Positions 17,664 to 27,426 are shown, numbered from the stretch's first letter. The stretch is 64,000 nt of DNA from Rubrimonas cliftonensis (GCF_900107585.1 NZ_FNQM01000004.1:310001-374000), one strand, 5' to 3'. Notes: generated by a model not told the origin, from the sequence alone. A program made the numbers and translations.

Positions 17664-18875
17664 TCAGACCCGCTCGATGATCGTCGCGGCGCCCATGCCC
17701 GACGCGACGCAGAGCGTGGCGAGCGCCACGCCCCCGCCGCTGCGCTCCAGCTCCTCCAGCGCGGCGCCGAGGATCATGGCGCCGGTGGCGCCCAGAGGGT
17801 GGCCCATGGCGATGGCGCCGCCGTTCACGTTGACCTTTTCGTGGGGCGCGTCGAACGCCTGCATGAAGCGCAGCACGACGCTGGCGAAGGCCTCGTTGAC
17901 CTCGAACAGGTCGATGTCGCCGATCGCCATGCCGGCCTGCTTCAGGATCTTCTCGGTGACGGGCACCGGGCCGGTGAGCATGATCGTCGGCTCGGCGCCG
18001 ATGCGGGCCGTGGCGCGGATGCGCGCGCGCGGCTTCAGGCCCATGCGCTCGCCTGCTTCCCTGGAGCCGACCAGCAGCGCCGCGGCGCCGTCGACGATGC
18101 CCGAGGAGTTGCCGGCGTGGTGAACATGGTCGATGCGCTCGATCTCGGGGTAGCGCATCAGCGCCACCGCGTCGAAGCCGGGCATGACCTCGCCCATCTC
18201 CCTGAAGGCGGGTTTCAGCGCGCCGAGCGACTGCATGTCGGTCTCGGGCCGCATGTGCTCGTCGCGGTCGAGGATCTTCACGCCGTTCTGGTCGCGCACC
18301 GGCACCACCGCGCGGTCGAAGCGGCCCTCGTTCCAGGCGCGGGCGGCGCGCTTCTGGCTCTCGACGGCGTAGGCGTCCACGTCATCGCGGGAGAAGCCGT
18401 ATTTCGTGGCGATGAGGTCGGCGCTGATCCCCTGCGGCACGAAATAGCTGTTCATCGCGAGGTAGGGATCGACGCCGATCGCGAAGCCGTCAGAGCCCAT
18501 GGGCACGCGGCTCATGCTCTCCACTCCGCCGGCGACGTAGAGATCCCCGGCGCCGCCGCGGATCTGGTTCGCGGCGAGGTTCACCGCCTCCAGGCCGCTG
18601 GCGCAGAAGCGGTTGATGTGCAGGCCGGGGCACGCGTCGTCGTAGCCGGCGTAGAGCGCGGCGGAGCGCGCGATCTCGCCGCCCTGCTCGCCGACGGCCG
18701 TCACGCAGCCGAGGATGACGTCCTCGACCTGTGCGGTGTCGAGGTCGTTGCGGTCGCGGATCGCGCAGAGCGCCCCGGCGGCGAGCCTCAGCGCCGTGAC
18801 CTCGTGCAGCGCGCCGTCCCTGCGGCCCTTGCCGCGCGGCGTGCGCACGGCGTCGAAGATGTAGGCGTCGGTCAT
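17664..18875 (-). CDS. fadA: Acetyl-CoA C-acyltransferase (thiolase)
   Basis: 403 aa degradative thiolase. Active-site residues are all present: Cys91 in NRFCASG, His359 in MGHPLGATG and Cys389 in LCVASGMG. It cleaves 3-ketoacyl-CoA to acetyl-CoA and a shortened acyl-CoA. The start at 18875 gives the conserved [18 protein letters not shown]-terminus; in-frame residues upstream are unrelated. It leads the thiolase-NTF2-fadJ operon, with the acyl-CoA dehydrogenase gene 214 bases upstream on the same strand. The symbol fadA is by pathway; biosynthetic acetoacetyl-CoA thiolase activity cannot be excluded. Confidence 0.93.
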   Translation of the reverse strand: MTDAYIFDAVRTPRGKGRRDGALHEVTALRLAAGALCAIRDRNDLDTAQVEDVILGCVTAVGEQGGEIARSAALYAGYDDACPGLHINRFCASGLEAVNLAANQIRGGAGDLYVAGGVESMSRVPMGSDGFAIGVDPYLAMNSYFVPQGISADLIATKYGFSRDDVDAYAVESQKRAARAWNEGRFDRAVVPVRDQNGVKILDRDEHMRPETDMQSLGALKPAFREMGEVMPGFDAVALMRYPEIERIDHVHHAGNSSGIVDGAAALLVGSREAGERMGLKPRARIRATARIGAEPTIMLTGPVPVTEKILKQAGMAIGDIDLFEVNEAFASVVLRFMQAFDAPHEKVNVNGGAIAMGHPLGATGAMILGAALEELERSGGGVALATLCVASGMGAATIIERV

Positions 18876-19089
18876 TGGTTGCGTAGCTCCGCTGTCACGG
18901 GGTCGATGAAGCGATCGTCGGTCCTTGCGGCGCAGCCGTCGATCTCGTCGCATTTCCTGAACCCGCGGGCGCCGGCCTCGTCCGGCGGCGGCCGCAGACC
19001 CTTCGCGGCGTGTTCCGCGTCGCCGGCCCCGCGCCTTCCACGCTACAGCGAATGCGGCGGCGCGTGTAGGGCGGGCGGCCGCGCGCGCT

Positions 19090-20880
19090 TCAGAACGCCT
19101 CGGCGGGCAGGTCCATCACCGGGCCTGCGCCGGAGCGGATGCGCGCGAGGCGCACCGCGGTCTCGGGCAGCAGCCGGCTCATGTAGTAGCGCCCCGTCCG
19201 CAGCTTGTTGGCGTAGAAGTCGGCGTCGTCCGTCCCGGCGTCGAGCGCGGCGTGGGCGGCCTTCGCCATCATCGCCCAGGCGTGGCCGATGGCGACATGG
19301 CCGAACAGGTGCATGAAGTCCGACGAGCCGGCCAGCGCGGCATCGGGGTTCTTCATCCCCTCCGACATGAAGTACTCCGCCGCCGCCTGGAGATCCTTCG
19401 ACGCGGCCTTGAGCGGGTCGAGGTAATCCTGCTTCAGCGCCTCATGGCCCTCGTTCTCCTTCAGGAAGGCGCGGATCATGCCGAAATAGGCCATGATCGG
19501 CTGGCCGCCCTTCATCGCGAGCTTGCGGCCCACGAGGTCGAGCGCCTGGATGCCGTTGGCGCCCTCGTAGATCATGGCGATGCGGGCGTCGCGGACGAAC
19601 TGCTCCATGCCCCACTCGGCGATGTAGCCGTGCCCGCCCAGCACCTGCTGCGCCTTCACGGTGAGGTCGAAGCCCGTGTCGGTCAGCACGCCCTTCAGCA
19701 CCGGGATCAGCAGCGCGATCATGTCGGCGGCCTTCTCGCGCTCGGCGGCGTCGGCGTGGCGGTGCTCGGCGTCGATCAGCGTGGAGCCGAACAGCATGAA
19801 GGCGCGGGCGCCCTCGATCCACGCCTTCTGGTCGAGCAGCAGGCGGCGCACGTCGGGGTGCACGATCAGCGGGTCGGCGGGCTTGTCGGGCGCCGCGGCG
19901 CCGGTGACGGCGCGGCCCTGCAGCCGGTCCTTCGCATAGGCCGTGGCGTTCTGGTAGGCGATGGTCGCCTGGCCGAGACCCTGCATGGCGACGAGGATGC
20001 GCGCCTCGTTCATCATCGTGAACATCGCGCGCAGGCCCTTGTTCGCCTCGCCCACCAGCCAGCCCTGCGCGCCGTCGAAATTCATGACGCAGGTGGCGTT
20101 GCCGTGGATGCCCATCTTCTCCTCGACCTTGCCGCAGGAGACGCCGTTGCGGGCGCCGAGCGAGCCGTCGGGGTTGACGAGGAACTTCGGGCAGACGAAC
20201 AGCGAGATGCCCTTCACCCCCTCCGGCGCGCCCGGAATGCGCGCGAGGACGAGGTGGACGATGTTCTCGGCGCAGTCGTGCTCGCCGGCGGAGATGAAGA
20301 TCTTCTGGCCGGTTAGACGATAGGAGCCGTCCTCCTGCGGCTCGGCCCTCGTGCGCAGCAGGCCGAGGTCGGTGCCGCAGTGGGGCTCCGTCAGGTTCAT
20401 GGTGCCGGTCCACTCGCCGGAGGTGAGCTTGGGCAGGTAGGTCGCCTTCTGCTCCGGCGCGCCATGCTTGTGGATCGCGGAATAGGCCCCGTGGGTGAGG
20501 CCGTTATACATCATCAGCGCCATGTTGGCGGCGGACTGCATCTCGCCCACCGCGAGCGCTATGACGTTCGGCAGGCCCTGGCCGCCGAACTCGGGGTCGC
20601 ATTCGAGCGAGGGCCAGCCGCCCTCGCGCAGCGCGTCGAGCGCCTCGCGGAAGCCCGGCGGCGTGCGCACCACGCCGTTCTCCAGCACGCAGCCGGCGTC
20701 TCCGACGGCGTTGAGCGGCATCAGGACGTCGGCGGCGAGCTTGCCGGCCTCCTCCAGCACCGCGCCGGTGAAGTCCGGCGTCAGGTCGGCGTAGCCCTCG
20801 ATCTCGGCGCGCTGGTCGATGCGCAGCGTCTCATGGAGGACGAAGCGGAAGTCGCGGAGCGGCGGCGTGTAGGCGGGCAT
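19090..20880 (-). CDS. Long acyl-CoA dehydrogenase (DmdC/AidB-like group)
   Basis: 596 aa, longer than the classic 380-400 aa enzymes. It has the extra N-terminal helix [16 protein letters not shown] and the C-terminal domain typical of the DmdC-like group. Key segments are [31 protein letters not shown], the FAD/tetramer segment [22 protein letters not shown] and the catalytic Glu in [18 protein letters not shown]. It oxidises acyl-CoA to enoyl-CoA, feeding electrons to ETF. Homologues act on medium/long fatty acyl-CoA or 3-methylmercaptopropionyl-CoA; the exact substrate is unclear. Upstream is a co-oriented MerR gene. Confidence 0.92.
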   Translation of the reverse strand: MPAYTPPLRDFRFVLHETLRIDQRAEIEGYADLTPDFTGAVLEEAGKLAADVLMPLNAVGDAGCVLENGVVRTPPGFREALDALREGGWPSLECDPEFGGQGLPNVIALAVGEMQSAANMALMMYNGLTHGAYSAIHKHGAPEQKATYLPKLTSGEWTGTMNLTEPHCGTDLGLLRTRAEPQEDGSYRLTGQKIFISAGEHDCAENIVHLVLARIPGAPEGVKGISLFVCPKFLVNPDGSLGARNGVSCGKVEEKMGIHGNATCVMNFDGAQGWLVGEANKGLRAMFTMMNEARILVAMQGLGQATIAYQNATAYAKDRLQGRAVTGAAAPDKPADPLIVHPDVRRLLLDQKAWIEGARAFMLFGSTLIDAEHRHADAAEREKAADMIALLIPVLKGVLTDTGFDLTVKAQQVLGGHGYIAEWGMEQFVRDARIAMIYEGANGIQALDLVGRKLAMKGGQPIMAYFGMIRAFLKENEGHEALKQDYLDPLKAASKDLQAAAEYFMSEGMKNPDAALAGSSDFMHLFGHVAIGHAWAMMAKAAHAALDAGTDDADFYANKLRTGRYYMSRLLPETAVRLARIRSGAGPVMDLPAEAF

Positions 20881-21018
20881 GGCGGCTCTCTCTGGGTTCG
20901 GGGCGTGCGCGCCGTCGGGCGGCGACGGCGCGCGACCGTTTCGGATGGTTCATGCGCCCGGTCGCCGCGCCGGCGGGATCGGGAGTGGGCCGCGGGCCTC
21001 CGGGCGCTTCGGCCGGCG

Positions 21019-21438
21019 CTATTCGGCGGCCTCGGCGCGGCCCCTGTCGGCGAGCATCCGCTCGACGAGGCCGATCTGGCCCTTCAGTTCGTCGATGGCG
21101 GCGTCCAGTTCGAGGCGCTGGGCCTGCATGGCGGCGAGGCGCTCGACCGCGCGCTCCAGCGTCGCGGCGAGCTGCCGGCGCTGCCCGTCCTGCGGGTCGT
21201 ATAGCTCCAGCAGCTCCTGGATGTCGTCGAGGCTGAACCCGAAGCGCTTGCCGCGCAGGATCAGCTTGAGGCGCGCGCGGTCCCGCGCCGTGAACAGGCG
21301 GCGCTGGCCTTCGCGGATCGGCGCGATGAGGTTGCGCTGCTCATAGAAGCGCAGCGTGCGCGGCGTCACGTCGAACGCCTCGCACATCTGGCCTATGGTC
21401 ATGACGCCGTGGGCGTCGAGGGAGAGTGACTGTTTCAT
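21019..21438 (-). CDS. MerR-family transcriptional regulator
   Basis: 139 aa. The N-terminal winged helix MTIGQMCEAFDVTPRTLRFYEQRNLI is a standard MerR DNA-binding domain, followed by RRLFTARDRARLKLILRGKRFGFSLDDI and a dimerisation coiled coil (about residues 88-130). There are no metal-binding cysteines, so it is not a metal sensor. It resembles the LiuR-like MerR proteins that control fatty-acid and branched-chain acyl-CoA catabolism. It lies directly upstream of the acyl-CoA dehydrogenase operon, the probable target. ATG at 21438. Confidence 0.88.
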   Translation of the reverse strand: MKQSLSLDAHGVMTIGQMCEAFDVTPRTLRFYEQRNLIAPIREGQRRLFTARDRARLKLILRGKRFGFSLDDIQELLELYDPQDGQRRQLAATLERAVERLAAMQAQRLELDAAIDELKGQIGLVERMLADRGRAEAAE

Positions 21439-21452
21439 GGGAAGTGAGATAG

Positions 21453-21475
21453 CTTACGCTTACGTTCACGTCAAG
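21453..21475. promoter_or_regulatory. Candidate MerR/LiuR-type operator
   Basis: Just upstream of the MerR start lies CTTACGCTTACGTTCACGTCAAG, containing ACGT-TC-ACGT (two ACGT half-sites two bases apart) and a third related TTACG. LiuR-type MerR proteins recognise ACGT-rich dyads. The site lies between the divergent MerR and thioesterase genes, so it could serve autoregulation or both directions. The assignment rests on motif resemblance and position. Confidence 0.4.
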
Positions 21476-21557
21476 TGATTGGCGGCGGCGTCTTGGCCGG
21501 CGTCGCGCCGCCCGGCATAAGGGCGCGGGTGCGGGCGCGGGGCGTGAGGTATGATCG

Positions 21558-22007
21558 ATGACCGACGGGACGGGACTGCTGACCCGGATGCTCCAGGGCC
21601 TGCCCCATGCCCGGGCGCTGGGGCTGAGCGTCGTCTCCGCCGGCGACGGCGTCGCGGTGCTCAGCGCGCCCTATGATCCGCGCCTCGTGGGCGACCCCGA
21701 GACCGGGGTGATACACGGCGGCGTCGTCACCACCCTGCTCGACACCTGCTGCGGCGTCGCGGTGCTGAGCGCGGGGAACCGCCCGCTCAGCACGGCGACG
21801 CTCGACCTGCGAATCGACTACATGCGCCCCGCGCGTCCCGGCATCGCGGTGACGGCGCGCGCGGAGTGCCATCGCATGACGCGCTCGGTGGCGTTCGTGC
21901 GCGCCACGGCGTGGGACGCCGACGAGGACGATCCGCTCGCCTCCGCCGCCGGCGCCTTCATGGTCGAGCTCGCCGCCCGCCCGGCCGAAGGGGAGGGCGC
22001 GGCGTGA
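21558..22007 (+). CDS. PaaI-family acyl-CoA thioesterase (hotdog fold)
   Basis: 149 aa hotdog thioesterase. The hallmark is DPETGVIHGGVVTTLLDTCCGVAVLSAG: the HGG turn followed by the central helix with the acidic catalytic residue (LLD). The later LDLRIDYMRPARPGIAVTARAEC is typical of the PaaI branch. It hydrolyses acyl- or phenylacyl-CoA. The stop overlaps the start of a second thioesterase gene (GTGA at 22004), and the two share the fold, possibly as a heteromeric pair. First gene of a thioesterase-thioesterase-MATE operon divergent from MerR. Confidence 0.88.
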   Translation: MTDGTGLLTRMLQGLPHARALGLSVVSAGDGVAVLSAPYDPRLVGDPETGVIHGGVVTTLLDTCCGVAVLSAGNRPLSTATLDLRIDYMRPARPGIAVTARAECHRMTRSVAFVRATAWDADEDDPLASAAGAFMVELAARPAEGEGAA

Positions 22008-22504
22008 GCGGGTTCGAGCCGGTCCACCTGTTGAAGGCGCGGCGCGACGAGGCGCTGGCGCGGCTGGTGGACCGCGTGCCCTATCACGCCTTCCTCGGCG
22101 TCAGCTTCCAGCGGCTGGGCGACGAGCTGACCGGGCGGCTGACCTATGACGACATGCTGATCGGCAACCCGGCGATTCCGGCGCTGCATGGCGGCGTCAC
22201 CGGCGCCTTCCTGGAGATCACCGCCATCGTGCAGCTCGCGTGGGACGCGGCGTGGGAAATCATGGAGAGCGGGCCGGACGGCGCGGCGCGGATCGCCGCG
22301 GGCGGCTTCCCGCCGACGCCCAAGACCGTGGACGTGACCATCGACTACCTGCGCTCCGGCAAGCCGCGGGACGCCTACGCCCGCGCCCAGGTCACGAAGC
22401 GCGGCCGGCGTGTCGCCAACGTGCGGGTCGAGGCGTGGCAGGACGAGCGCGCCCGCCCGATCGCCATCGCTCACGGCCACTACCTGCTGCGCGACGCGCG
22501 GTGA
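22004..22504 (+). CDS. Second hotdog-fold thioesterase, coupled to the first
   Basis: 166 aa from a GTG at 22004 overlapping the previous TGA; the in-frame region further upstream only shadows the first thioesterase. The core NPAIPALHGGVTGAFLEITAIVQLAW has the HGG turn and central helix with Glu as the acidic residue; PKTVDVTIDYLRSGKPRDAYARAQVTKRGRRVANVRVEAW completes the hotdog. Acyl-CoA specificity is unknown. Its stop overlaps the MATE transporter GTG (22501), so three consecutive genes are linked by the same 4-base overlap. Confidence 0.85.
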   Translation: MSGFEPVHLLKARRDEALARLVDRVPYHAFLGVSFQRLGDELTGRLTYDDMLIGNPAIPALHGGVTGAFLEITAIVQLAWDAAWEIMESGPDGAARIAAGGFPPTPKTVDVTIDYLRSGKPRDAYARAQVTKRGRRVANVRVEAWQDERARPIAIAHGHYLLRDAR

Positions 22505-23898
22505 GCGGCGCGTCGTCCGCGCCCCGGCCTTCCCCTGCGGCGGCTCCCGCCGCGAAGGGCTTCGGCGGGGGGCGCGTGCTCGCGATCGCGCTGCCGGTGG
22601 CGCTCTCGAACGTCACCGTGCCGCTGCAGGGGGCCGTCGACGTCGCGGTGATCGGGGCGCTGGCCTCCGAGACGCCGCTCGCGGCGGTCGGCCTCGGCGC
22701 GCAGATCTTCGCGCTGATGATCACGGTCTTCAATTTCCTCCAGATCGGCAGTTCGGGCCTCGCCGCGCAGGCGCTGGGGGCGGGAGACCACGGGCGCGTG
22801 GTCAACACGCTCTTGCGTGCGCTGGTTCTCGCCGGCTGCATCGCGGCGCTGCTGATCCTGTGCCAGGGCGGACTGCGCTGGGCGGGGCTGGCGCTGTTCG
22901 AGGGCTCCGCCGAGGCGGAGGCGCTGGCCGGCGCCTATTTCGACGTGCGCATCTGGGCGGCGCCGGCCGAACTGGGCAACTACGCCCTGATGGGCTGGTT
23001 CTCCGGGCAGGAGATGACGCGGCGGCTGTTCCAGCACCAGCTCGTCGTGTCGCTGAGCAACATCGCGCTCAACCTGCTCTTCGTGCTCGGCTTCGGCTGG
23101 GGTGTGGAGGGCGTGGCGCTGGCGACGGGGCTCGCGCATGGGCTGGGGCTGGCCTACGGGCTGTGGCTGGCCCGGCGGCGGGTGTCGGCGCTGGCCGGCC
23201 CCGGCTGGCGCCCGGACTGGCCGCGCATCCTCAGGCGCGACGAATTGACGCGAATGATGTCGCTCAACCGGGATCTCTTCATCCGCACGCTGCTGCTGAT
23301 CGGCGCGTTCGCGTGGATGACGCGGCTCGGCTCGCTGCAGGGAGACGCGACGCTCGCGGCCAACGTGGTGCTGTGGCAGTTCTTCCAGTGCTCGGCCTAC
23401 ATGCTCGACGGCTTCGCCATCGCGGCCGAGACGCTGGTGGGGCAGGCCTACGGGGCGGGCGACAGGCGGGCGCTGCGGCGCGCGGCGGTCGCGACCTCGA
23501 TCTGGTCGGGCGGGCTCGCGGCGGCGGCCTCGGTCGCTCTGCTGCTCGCTTCGGGCCCCCTGATCGACCTTCTGACGGCGTCTCCGGAGGTGCGCGCGCT
23601 GGCGCGGGAGTTCGCGCCCTGGGCCGCGCTGACGCCCCTCGCTGGCTTCGCGGCGTTCCAGCTCGACGGCGTCTTCGTAGGCGCGGCGCAGGCGCGCTGG
23701 ATGCGCGACGCGATGCTCGTGTCGGTGGCGGTCTACGTCCCTGCGGCGTGGCTCGCTGCGGAGGCTTTCGGCAACCACGGCGTCTGGGGCGCGCTTCACC
23801 TGTTCCTCATGCTACGGGCGTTAGCGCTGCTGAGGCGTTACGACGCGCTTGAAGGCGCGGCCTCCGGTCCCGTTGCCGCGGCGCGTCACGGCGGCTAA
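22501..23898 (+). CDS. MATE-family efflux transporter (DinF-like)
   Basis: 465 aa, about 12 transmembrane helices in two homologous bundles. The first helix segment is RVLAIALPVALSNVTVPLQGAVDVAVIGAL; the typical MATE glycine-rich QIGSSGLAAQALGAGD and, in the second half, DGFAIAAETLVGQAYGAGDRRALRRA are clear. It is a proton- or sodium-driven exporter of drugs or metabolites. The start is GTG at 22501, overlapping the thioesterase TGA. Coupling with two thioesterases suggests export of a CoA-derived acid, but that is speculative. Confidence 0.92.
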   Translation: MSGASSAPRPSPAAAPAAKGFGGGRVLAIALPVALSNVTVPLQGAVDVAVIGALASETPLAAVGLGAQIFALMITVFNFLQIGSSGLAAQALGAGDHGRVVNTLLRALVLAGCIAALLILCQGGLRWAGLALFEGSAEAEALAGAYFDVRIWAAPAELGNYALMGWFSGQEMTRRLFQHQLVVSLSNIALNLLFVLGFGWGVEGVALATGLAHGLGLAYGLWLARRRVSALAGPGWRPDWPRILRRDELTRMMSLNRDLFIRTLLLIGAFAWMTRLGSLQGDATLAANVVLWQFFQCSAYMLDGFAIAAETLVGQAYGAGDRRALRRAAVATSIWSGGLAAAASVALLLASGPLIDLLTASPEVRALAREFAPWAALTPLAGFAAFQLDGVFVGAAQARWMRDAMLVSVAVYVPAAWLAAEAFGNHGVWGALHLFLMLRALALLRRYDALEGAASGPVAAARHGG

Positions 23899-24053
23899 AG
23901 CCTCGCTGGGCGCGGCGTTCGCGTCGCAGGGGTGTCAGAGGCGCAGCGGCGCCCTAGAACGCACATCACCGGACGGCGCGCGGTTCGCGCCGCCCATCGC
24001 AGTTGGAGCCGCCGCTGGAACGCCCCGCGGCGCAGGCCTTGAGGAGCTGTCCC

Positions 24054-24623
24054 TTGACCGCCACGACCGAAGACGAGGGCTCCCGCCGTGATTTCCTGTT
24101 CGTCGCGACCGGCGCCGTCGGCGCGGTGACGGCAGGCGCGGCGGTGTGGCCGCTGATCGACCAGATGAATCCGAGCGCCTCGGTGCTCGCGCTCGCCACC
24201 ATCGACATCGACGTCGCGTCGCTGTCGGAGGGGCAGCAGCTCACGGTGAAATGGCGCGGCAAACCGGTGTTTGTGCGCTACCGCAGCCCCGCCGAGATCG
24301 AGGCGGCCCGCGAGACGCCGCTCGATGACCTCAAGGACACGGTCGCGCGCAGCGGCAACCAGCCCGGCGCGGACGCGTCCGACGCGAACCGCTCCCTTGG
24401 CGAGAACGGCGAATATGTCGTGATGATGGGCGTCTGCACCCATCTCGGCTGCGTGCCGCTCGGGCAGCAGGGCGACTACAACGGCTGGTTCTGCCCGTGT
24501 CACGGCTCGCACTACGACACCGCCGGACGCATCCGCAAAGGCCCCGCGCCGATGAACCTGTTCATCCCGGAGCTCGCCTTCGACGGTTCGACCATCACCC
24601 TTCTCGAAGAATACAAGGCGTAA
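24054..24623 (+). CDS. petA: Ubiquinol-cytochrome c reductase Rieske iron-sulfur subunit
   Basis: 189 aa Rieske protein of the cytochrome bc1 complex. The start is probably a TTG at 24054 (GAGGAG site 8 bases upstream), since [22 protein letters not shown] matches the conserved N-terminus with its Tat-dependent RRDFL anchor helix; an in-frame ATG at 24003 would add 17 unrelated residues. The 2Fe-2S ligands are in CTHLGC and CPCHGSHYD, joined by an 11-residue linker, and the PAPMNL end motif is present. It moves electrons from ubiquinol to cytochrome c1. First gene of petABC; petB starts 4 bases after the stop. Confidence 0.96.
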   Translation: MTATTEDEGSRRDFLFVATGAVGAVTAGAAVWPLIDQMNPSASVLALATIDIDVASLSEGQQLTVKWRGKPVFVRYRSPAEIEAARETPLDDLKDTVARSGNQPGADASDANRSLGENGEYVVMMGVCTHLGCVPLGQQGDYNGWFCPCHGSHYDTAGRIRKGPAPMNLFIPELAFDGSTITLLEEYKA

Positions 24624-24627
24624 GCAC

Positions 24628-25941
24628 ATGGCCGGAATTCCTCAGGAGCACTACGAGCCGCAGACCGCTTCCGAGAAGTGGCTGCACTCGCGGCTGCCGA
24701 TCGTCGGCATGGCGCTCGACTTCATGGCGTTCCCGACGCCGAAGAACCTCAACTGGATGTGGATCTGGGGCGTGATGCTCTCGGTGTTCCTCGTGATCCA
24801 GATCGTCACCGGCATCGTGCTGGTGATGCACTACACGCCGCATGTCGACTACGCCTTCGCGTCGGTCGAGCACATCATGCGCGACGTCAACGGCGGCTGG
24901 CTGCTGCGCTATGTGCACTCCAACGGCGCCTCGTTCTTCTTCATCGCCGTCTATGCCCACATCTTCCGCGGGCTGTTCTACGGCTCCTACAAGGCGCCGC
25001 GCGAGATCACCTGGATCATCGGCATCCTGATCTACCTCGCGATGATGGCGACGGCTTTCATGGGCTACGTTCTGCCCTGGGGGCAGATGTCGTTCTGGGG
25101 CGCCACCGTGATCACCAACCTGTTCTCGGCCATTCCGCTGGTCGGCGACAGCATCGTGACCTGGCTCTGGGGCGGCTTCTCGGTGGACAACCCGACGTTG
25201 AACCGCTTCTTCTCGCTGCACTATCTCGTGCCGTTCGTGATCGCGGGCCTCACCGTCGTCCACATCTGGGCGTTTCACACCACCGGCAACAACAACCCCA
25301 CCGGCGTCGAAGTGCGTCGTGACAGCATCGACGTGGTGAAGAAGGACACGGTGCCGTTCCACCCCTTCTACACCATCAAGGACATGTACGCGCTGGTGCT
25401 GTTCCTTATGCTGTTCGTGGTGTTCGTGTTCTTCATGCCGAACTATCTCGGCCACCCGGACAATTACATCGAGGCGAACCCGCTTGCGACGCCGGCCCAC
25501 ATCGTGCCGGAGTGGTACTTCCTGCCGTTCTACGCGATGCTGCGCGCGATCACCTTCGACATTCTGTTCATCGACAGCAAGCTGGGCGGCGTGCTGGCCA
25601 TGTTCGGCGCCATCGCCCTGCTGGCGCTCGCGCCGTGGCTGGACACCTCGCGCGTGCGCTCGGGCCGCTACCGCCCGACGTTCAAGCTGGCGTTCTACGG
25701 GCTCGTCGTGGACTTCTTCGTGCTGATGTGGGTGGGCGCGATGCCTGCCGAACAGCCCTACGTCATCATCAGCCAGCTCGCGACGCTCTACTGGTTCGTC
25801 TACTTCCTGGTGATCCTGCCCGTCCTCGGCGTCATCGAGCGGCCCGACGCGCAGCCCGCCTCGATCGAGGCGGCCTTTGAGGCCGAGCATCCCAAGCACG
25901 CGCCCGCTCCGGGCGGCGCCGCCGCCACGCCGGCCGAGTAA
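24628..25941 (+). CDS. petB: Cytochrome b of the bc1 complex
   Basis: 437 aa polytopic cytochrome b. Heme-ligand His residues sit in helix B ([27 protein letters not shown]) and helix D ([24 protein letters not shown]); the Qo-site [12 protein letters not shown] (PEWY) is intact, and the [16 protein letters not shown] loop is typical. The C-terminal tail after the last helix is Ala/Pro-rich. It houses the Qo and Qi quinone sites of the proton-pumping Q cycle. Second gene of petABC. Confidence 0.98.
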   Translation: MAGIPQEHYEPQTASEKWLHSRLPIVGMALDFMAFPTPKNLNWMWIWGVMLSVFLVIQIVTGIVLVMHYTPHVDYAFASVEHIMRDVNGGWLLRYVHSNGASFFFIAVYAHIFRGLFYGSYKAPREITWIIGILIYLAMMATAFMGYVLPWGQMSFWGATVITNLFSAIPLVGDSIVTWLWGGFSVDNPTLNRFFSLHYLVPFVIAGLTVVHIWAFHTTGNNNPTGVEVRRDSIDVVKKDTVPFHPFYTIKDMYALVLFLMLFVVFVFFMPNYLGHPDNYIEANPLATPAHIVPEWYFLPFYAMLRAITFDILFIDSKLGGVLAMFGAIALLALAPWLDTSRVRSGRYRPTFKLAFYGLVVDFFVLMWVGAMPAEQPYVIISQLATLYWFVYFLVILPVLGVIERPDAQPASIEAAFEAEHPKHAPAPGGAAATPAE

Positions 25942-25962
25942 GCGCGAAAAGGAATGACACCG

Positions 25963-26823
25963 ATGCGCACAAACCGCTTCATCCTCGCCGCGGCGCTGGC
26001 CGCGGCGGGCCTCGCCGGGCCGGTGGCGGCGGCCGAGGTCGAGACCGAGATCACCGACAAGGCGTTCTCGTTCGAGGGCCCGTTCGGCGTGTTCGATCAG
26101 GCCCAACTGCAGCGCGGCTACCAGATCTTCAATCAGGTCTGCGCGTCGTGCCACGGCATGCAGTATCTGGCCTTCCGGCATCTGGGCGCCGAGGACGGGC
26201 CAGGTTTTCCCGAGGAGCAGGTCAAGGCCTTCGCCGAACAGCACGAATTTCCGCGGGAGGACGACCCCGAGGAGATGCGCCCCGGCGCGCCGTTCGACCA
26301 TTTCCCGACGCCGGAGTATTTTGGCGAGGGCCATCCGCCGGATCTCAGCCTGATCGCCAAGGCGCGCGCGGGGTTCCACGGGCCCATCGGCACCGGCATC
26401 AACCAGCTGATGAAGGGGACCGGCGGTCCCGAGTACATCTACTCGTTGATGATGGGCTATCACGACACGCCGGAATGCGCTTTGGATAGCGACATCGGCG
26501 GCTACTACAACGCGGCCTTCGCCGTCGGCGGCTATCCCGAGGAGTGCCTTGACGAGGCCGGCCACCGCACCGTTCCCGGCTCCTGGATCGCCATGCCCGC
26601 GCAGATCTACGAGGGTCTGGTAGAGTACGCCGACGGAACGCCCGCGACGGCGGACCAGTATGCCGAGGACATCTCGGCCTTCCTGATGTGGGCGGCGGAG
26701 CCCAAGATGATGGAGCGCAAGGAGGCCGGCCTGCGCAACTTCATCTGGCTCGGCGTGCTGGCGGTGCTGCTCTACTTCGTCAACAAGCGCATCTGGAAGC
26801 CCGTGAAGGGCGAGGACGCGTAA
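25963..26823 (+). CDS. petC: Cytochrome c1
   Basis: 286 aa from the ATG at 25963, which has AAAGGA about 9 bases upstream; an ATG three codons earlier overlaps that site. There is a Sec signal peptide (RTNRFILAAALAAAGLAGPVAAA), the heme c motif CASCH soon after maturation, and a C-terminal membrane anchor (NFIWLGVLAVLLYFVNKRIWKPVKG). The NQVCASCHGMQYLAFRHL and GTGINQLMKGTGGPEYIYSLMMGY regions match alphaproteobacterial PetC. Two extra cysteines (PECALD, PEECLD) may form the disulfide known in this group. It is followed by a strong terminator. Confidence 0.97.
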   Translation: MRTNRFILAAALAAAGLAGPVAAAEVETEITDKAFSFEGPFGVFDQAQLQRGYQIFNQVCASCHGMQYLAFRHLGAEDGPGFPEEQVKAFAEQHEFPREDDPEEMRPGAPFDHFPTPEYFGEGHPPDLSLIAKARAGFHGPIGTGINQLMKGTGGPEYIYSLMMGYHDTPECALDSDIGGYYNAAFAVGGYPEECLDEAGHRTVPGSWIAMPAQIYEGLVEYADGTPATADQYAEDISAFLMWAAEPKMMERKEAGLRNFIWLGVLAVLLYFVNKRIWKPVKGEDA

Positions 26824-26866
26824 GCGACCGCGGGGCCCGCTGCCCGCTGGGGCGACGCGGCTAATG

Positions 26867-26896
26867 GCCCCGCCGGAGACATCCGGCGGGGCTTTT
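26867..26896 (+). terminator. Rho-independent terminator after petC
   Basis: A perfect 10-bp stem GCCCCGCCGG (26867-26876) with CCGGCGGGGC (26883-26892) and a 6-base loop, followed directly by TTTTGTCTT. It lies about 45 bases past the petC stop and ends the petABC transcript. Confidence 0.9.
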
Positions 26897-26975
26897 GTCT
26901 TGGTGGCGCGCGGGTTCGGCGCGTGACAGGCTCCTCGTGTCGCGCCGCTGCGACGCCCCGGAGGAGCGCGCCGCC

Positions 26976-27269
26976 ATGGCCGCCTACCTGATCGCCGACA
27001 CGGCCATCGAGAACGCCGAGGCCTATGAGGCCTACAAGACCCAGGCCAAGGCGCTCGCGGAGCGCTTCGGCGGCGTCTATCGCGCGCGGGGCGGGGCGCT
27101 CCAGGTCGACGACGCGGATCTGTGGCGGCCCACCCGCCTCGTGATCATCGAGTTCCCGGACATGGCGTCGGCGCATGCCTATCTCGCCAGCCCGGACTAC
27201 GCGCCGGCGAAGCAGCTGCGGCGCGACAGCGCGCGGTCGACGGTCGTGGTCGTCGAAGGGCTCCGGTAG
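26976..27269 (+). CDS. DUF1330 family protein
   Basis: 97 aa single ferredoxin-like (dimeric alpha-beta barrel) domain. MAAYLIADTAIENAEAYEAYKTQ at the start and IIEFPDMASAHAYLASPDYAPAKQLRRDSARSTVVVVEGL at the end are the standard DUF1330 pattern. The ATG at 26976 has a GAGGAG site. It stands alone between the petC terminator and tRNA-Trp. The family's biochemical function is unknown. Confidence 0.88.
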   Translation: MAAYLIADTAIENAEAYEAYKTQAKALAERFGGVYRARGGALQVDDADLWRPTRLVIIEFPDMASAHAYLASPDYAPAKQLRRDSARSTVVVVEGLR

Positions 27270-27326
27270 CGGCCGCGCCCCCTTGCGCAGCCCCGCCGCT
27301 TGCCCCTATACCCCGCCTGCGCTTGG

Positions 27327-27402
27327 AGGGGTGTAGCTCAGTTGGTAGAGCATCGGTCTCCAAAACCGAGGGTCGTAGGTTCGAGTCCTATCGCCCCTGC
27401 CA
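27327..27402 (+). tRNA. tRNA-Trp (CCA)
   Basis: 76 bases that fold as a complete tRNA with encoded CCA end. The acceptor is AGGGGTG (27327-27333) with CGCCCCT (27392-27398), discriminator G; the anticodon stem TCGGT/ACCGA encloses the loop CTCCAAA with anticodon CCA at 27360-27362; the T arm has GTTCGAGTC. It sits 24 bases upstream of secE, the classic tRNA-Trp-secE-nusG arrangement. Confidence 0.97.
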
Positions 27403-27426
27403 GCGCAGTTTGAGGAGCAGTCGCCC

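Noticed and set aside
15284-17680. A 798-codon plus-strand frame opposite the FadJ-type gene
   Set aside because: Shadow of a well-conserved two-domain enzyme; no recognisable domains.
24595-26565. A 656-codon minus-strand frame opposite petB and petC
   Set aside because: His/Arg/Glu-rich artefact opposite two conserved bc1 genes.
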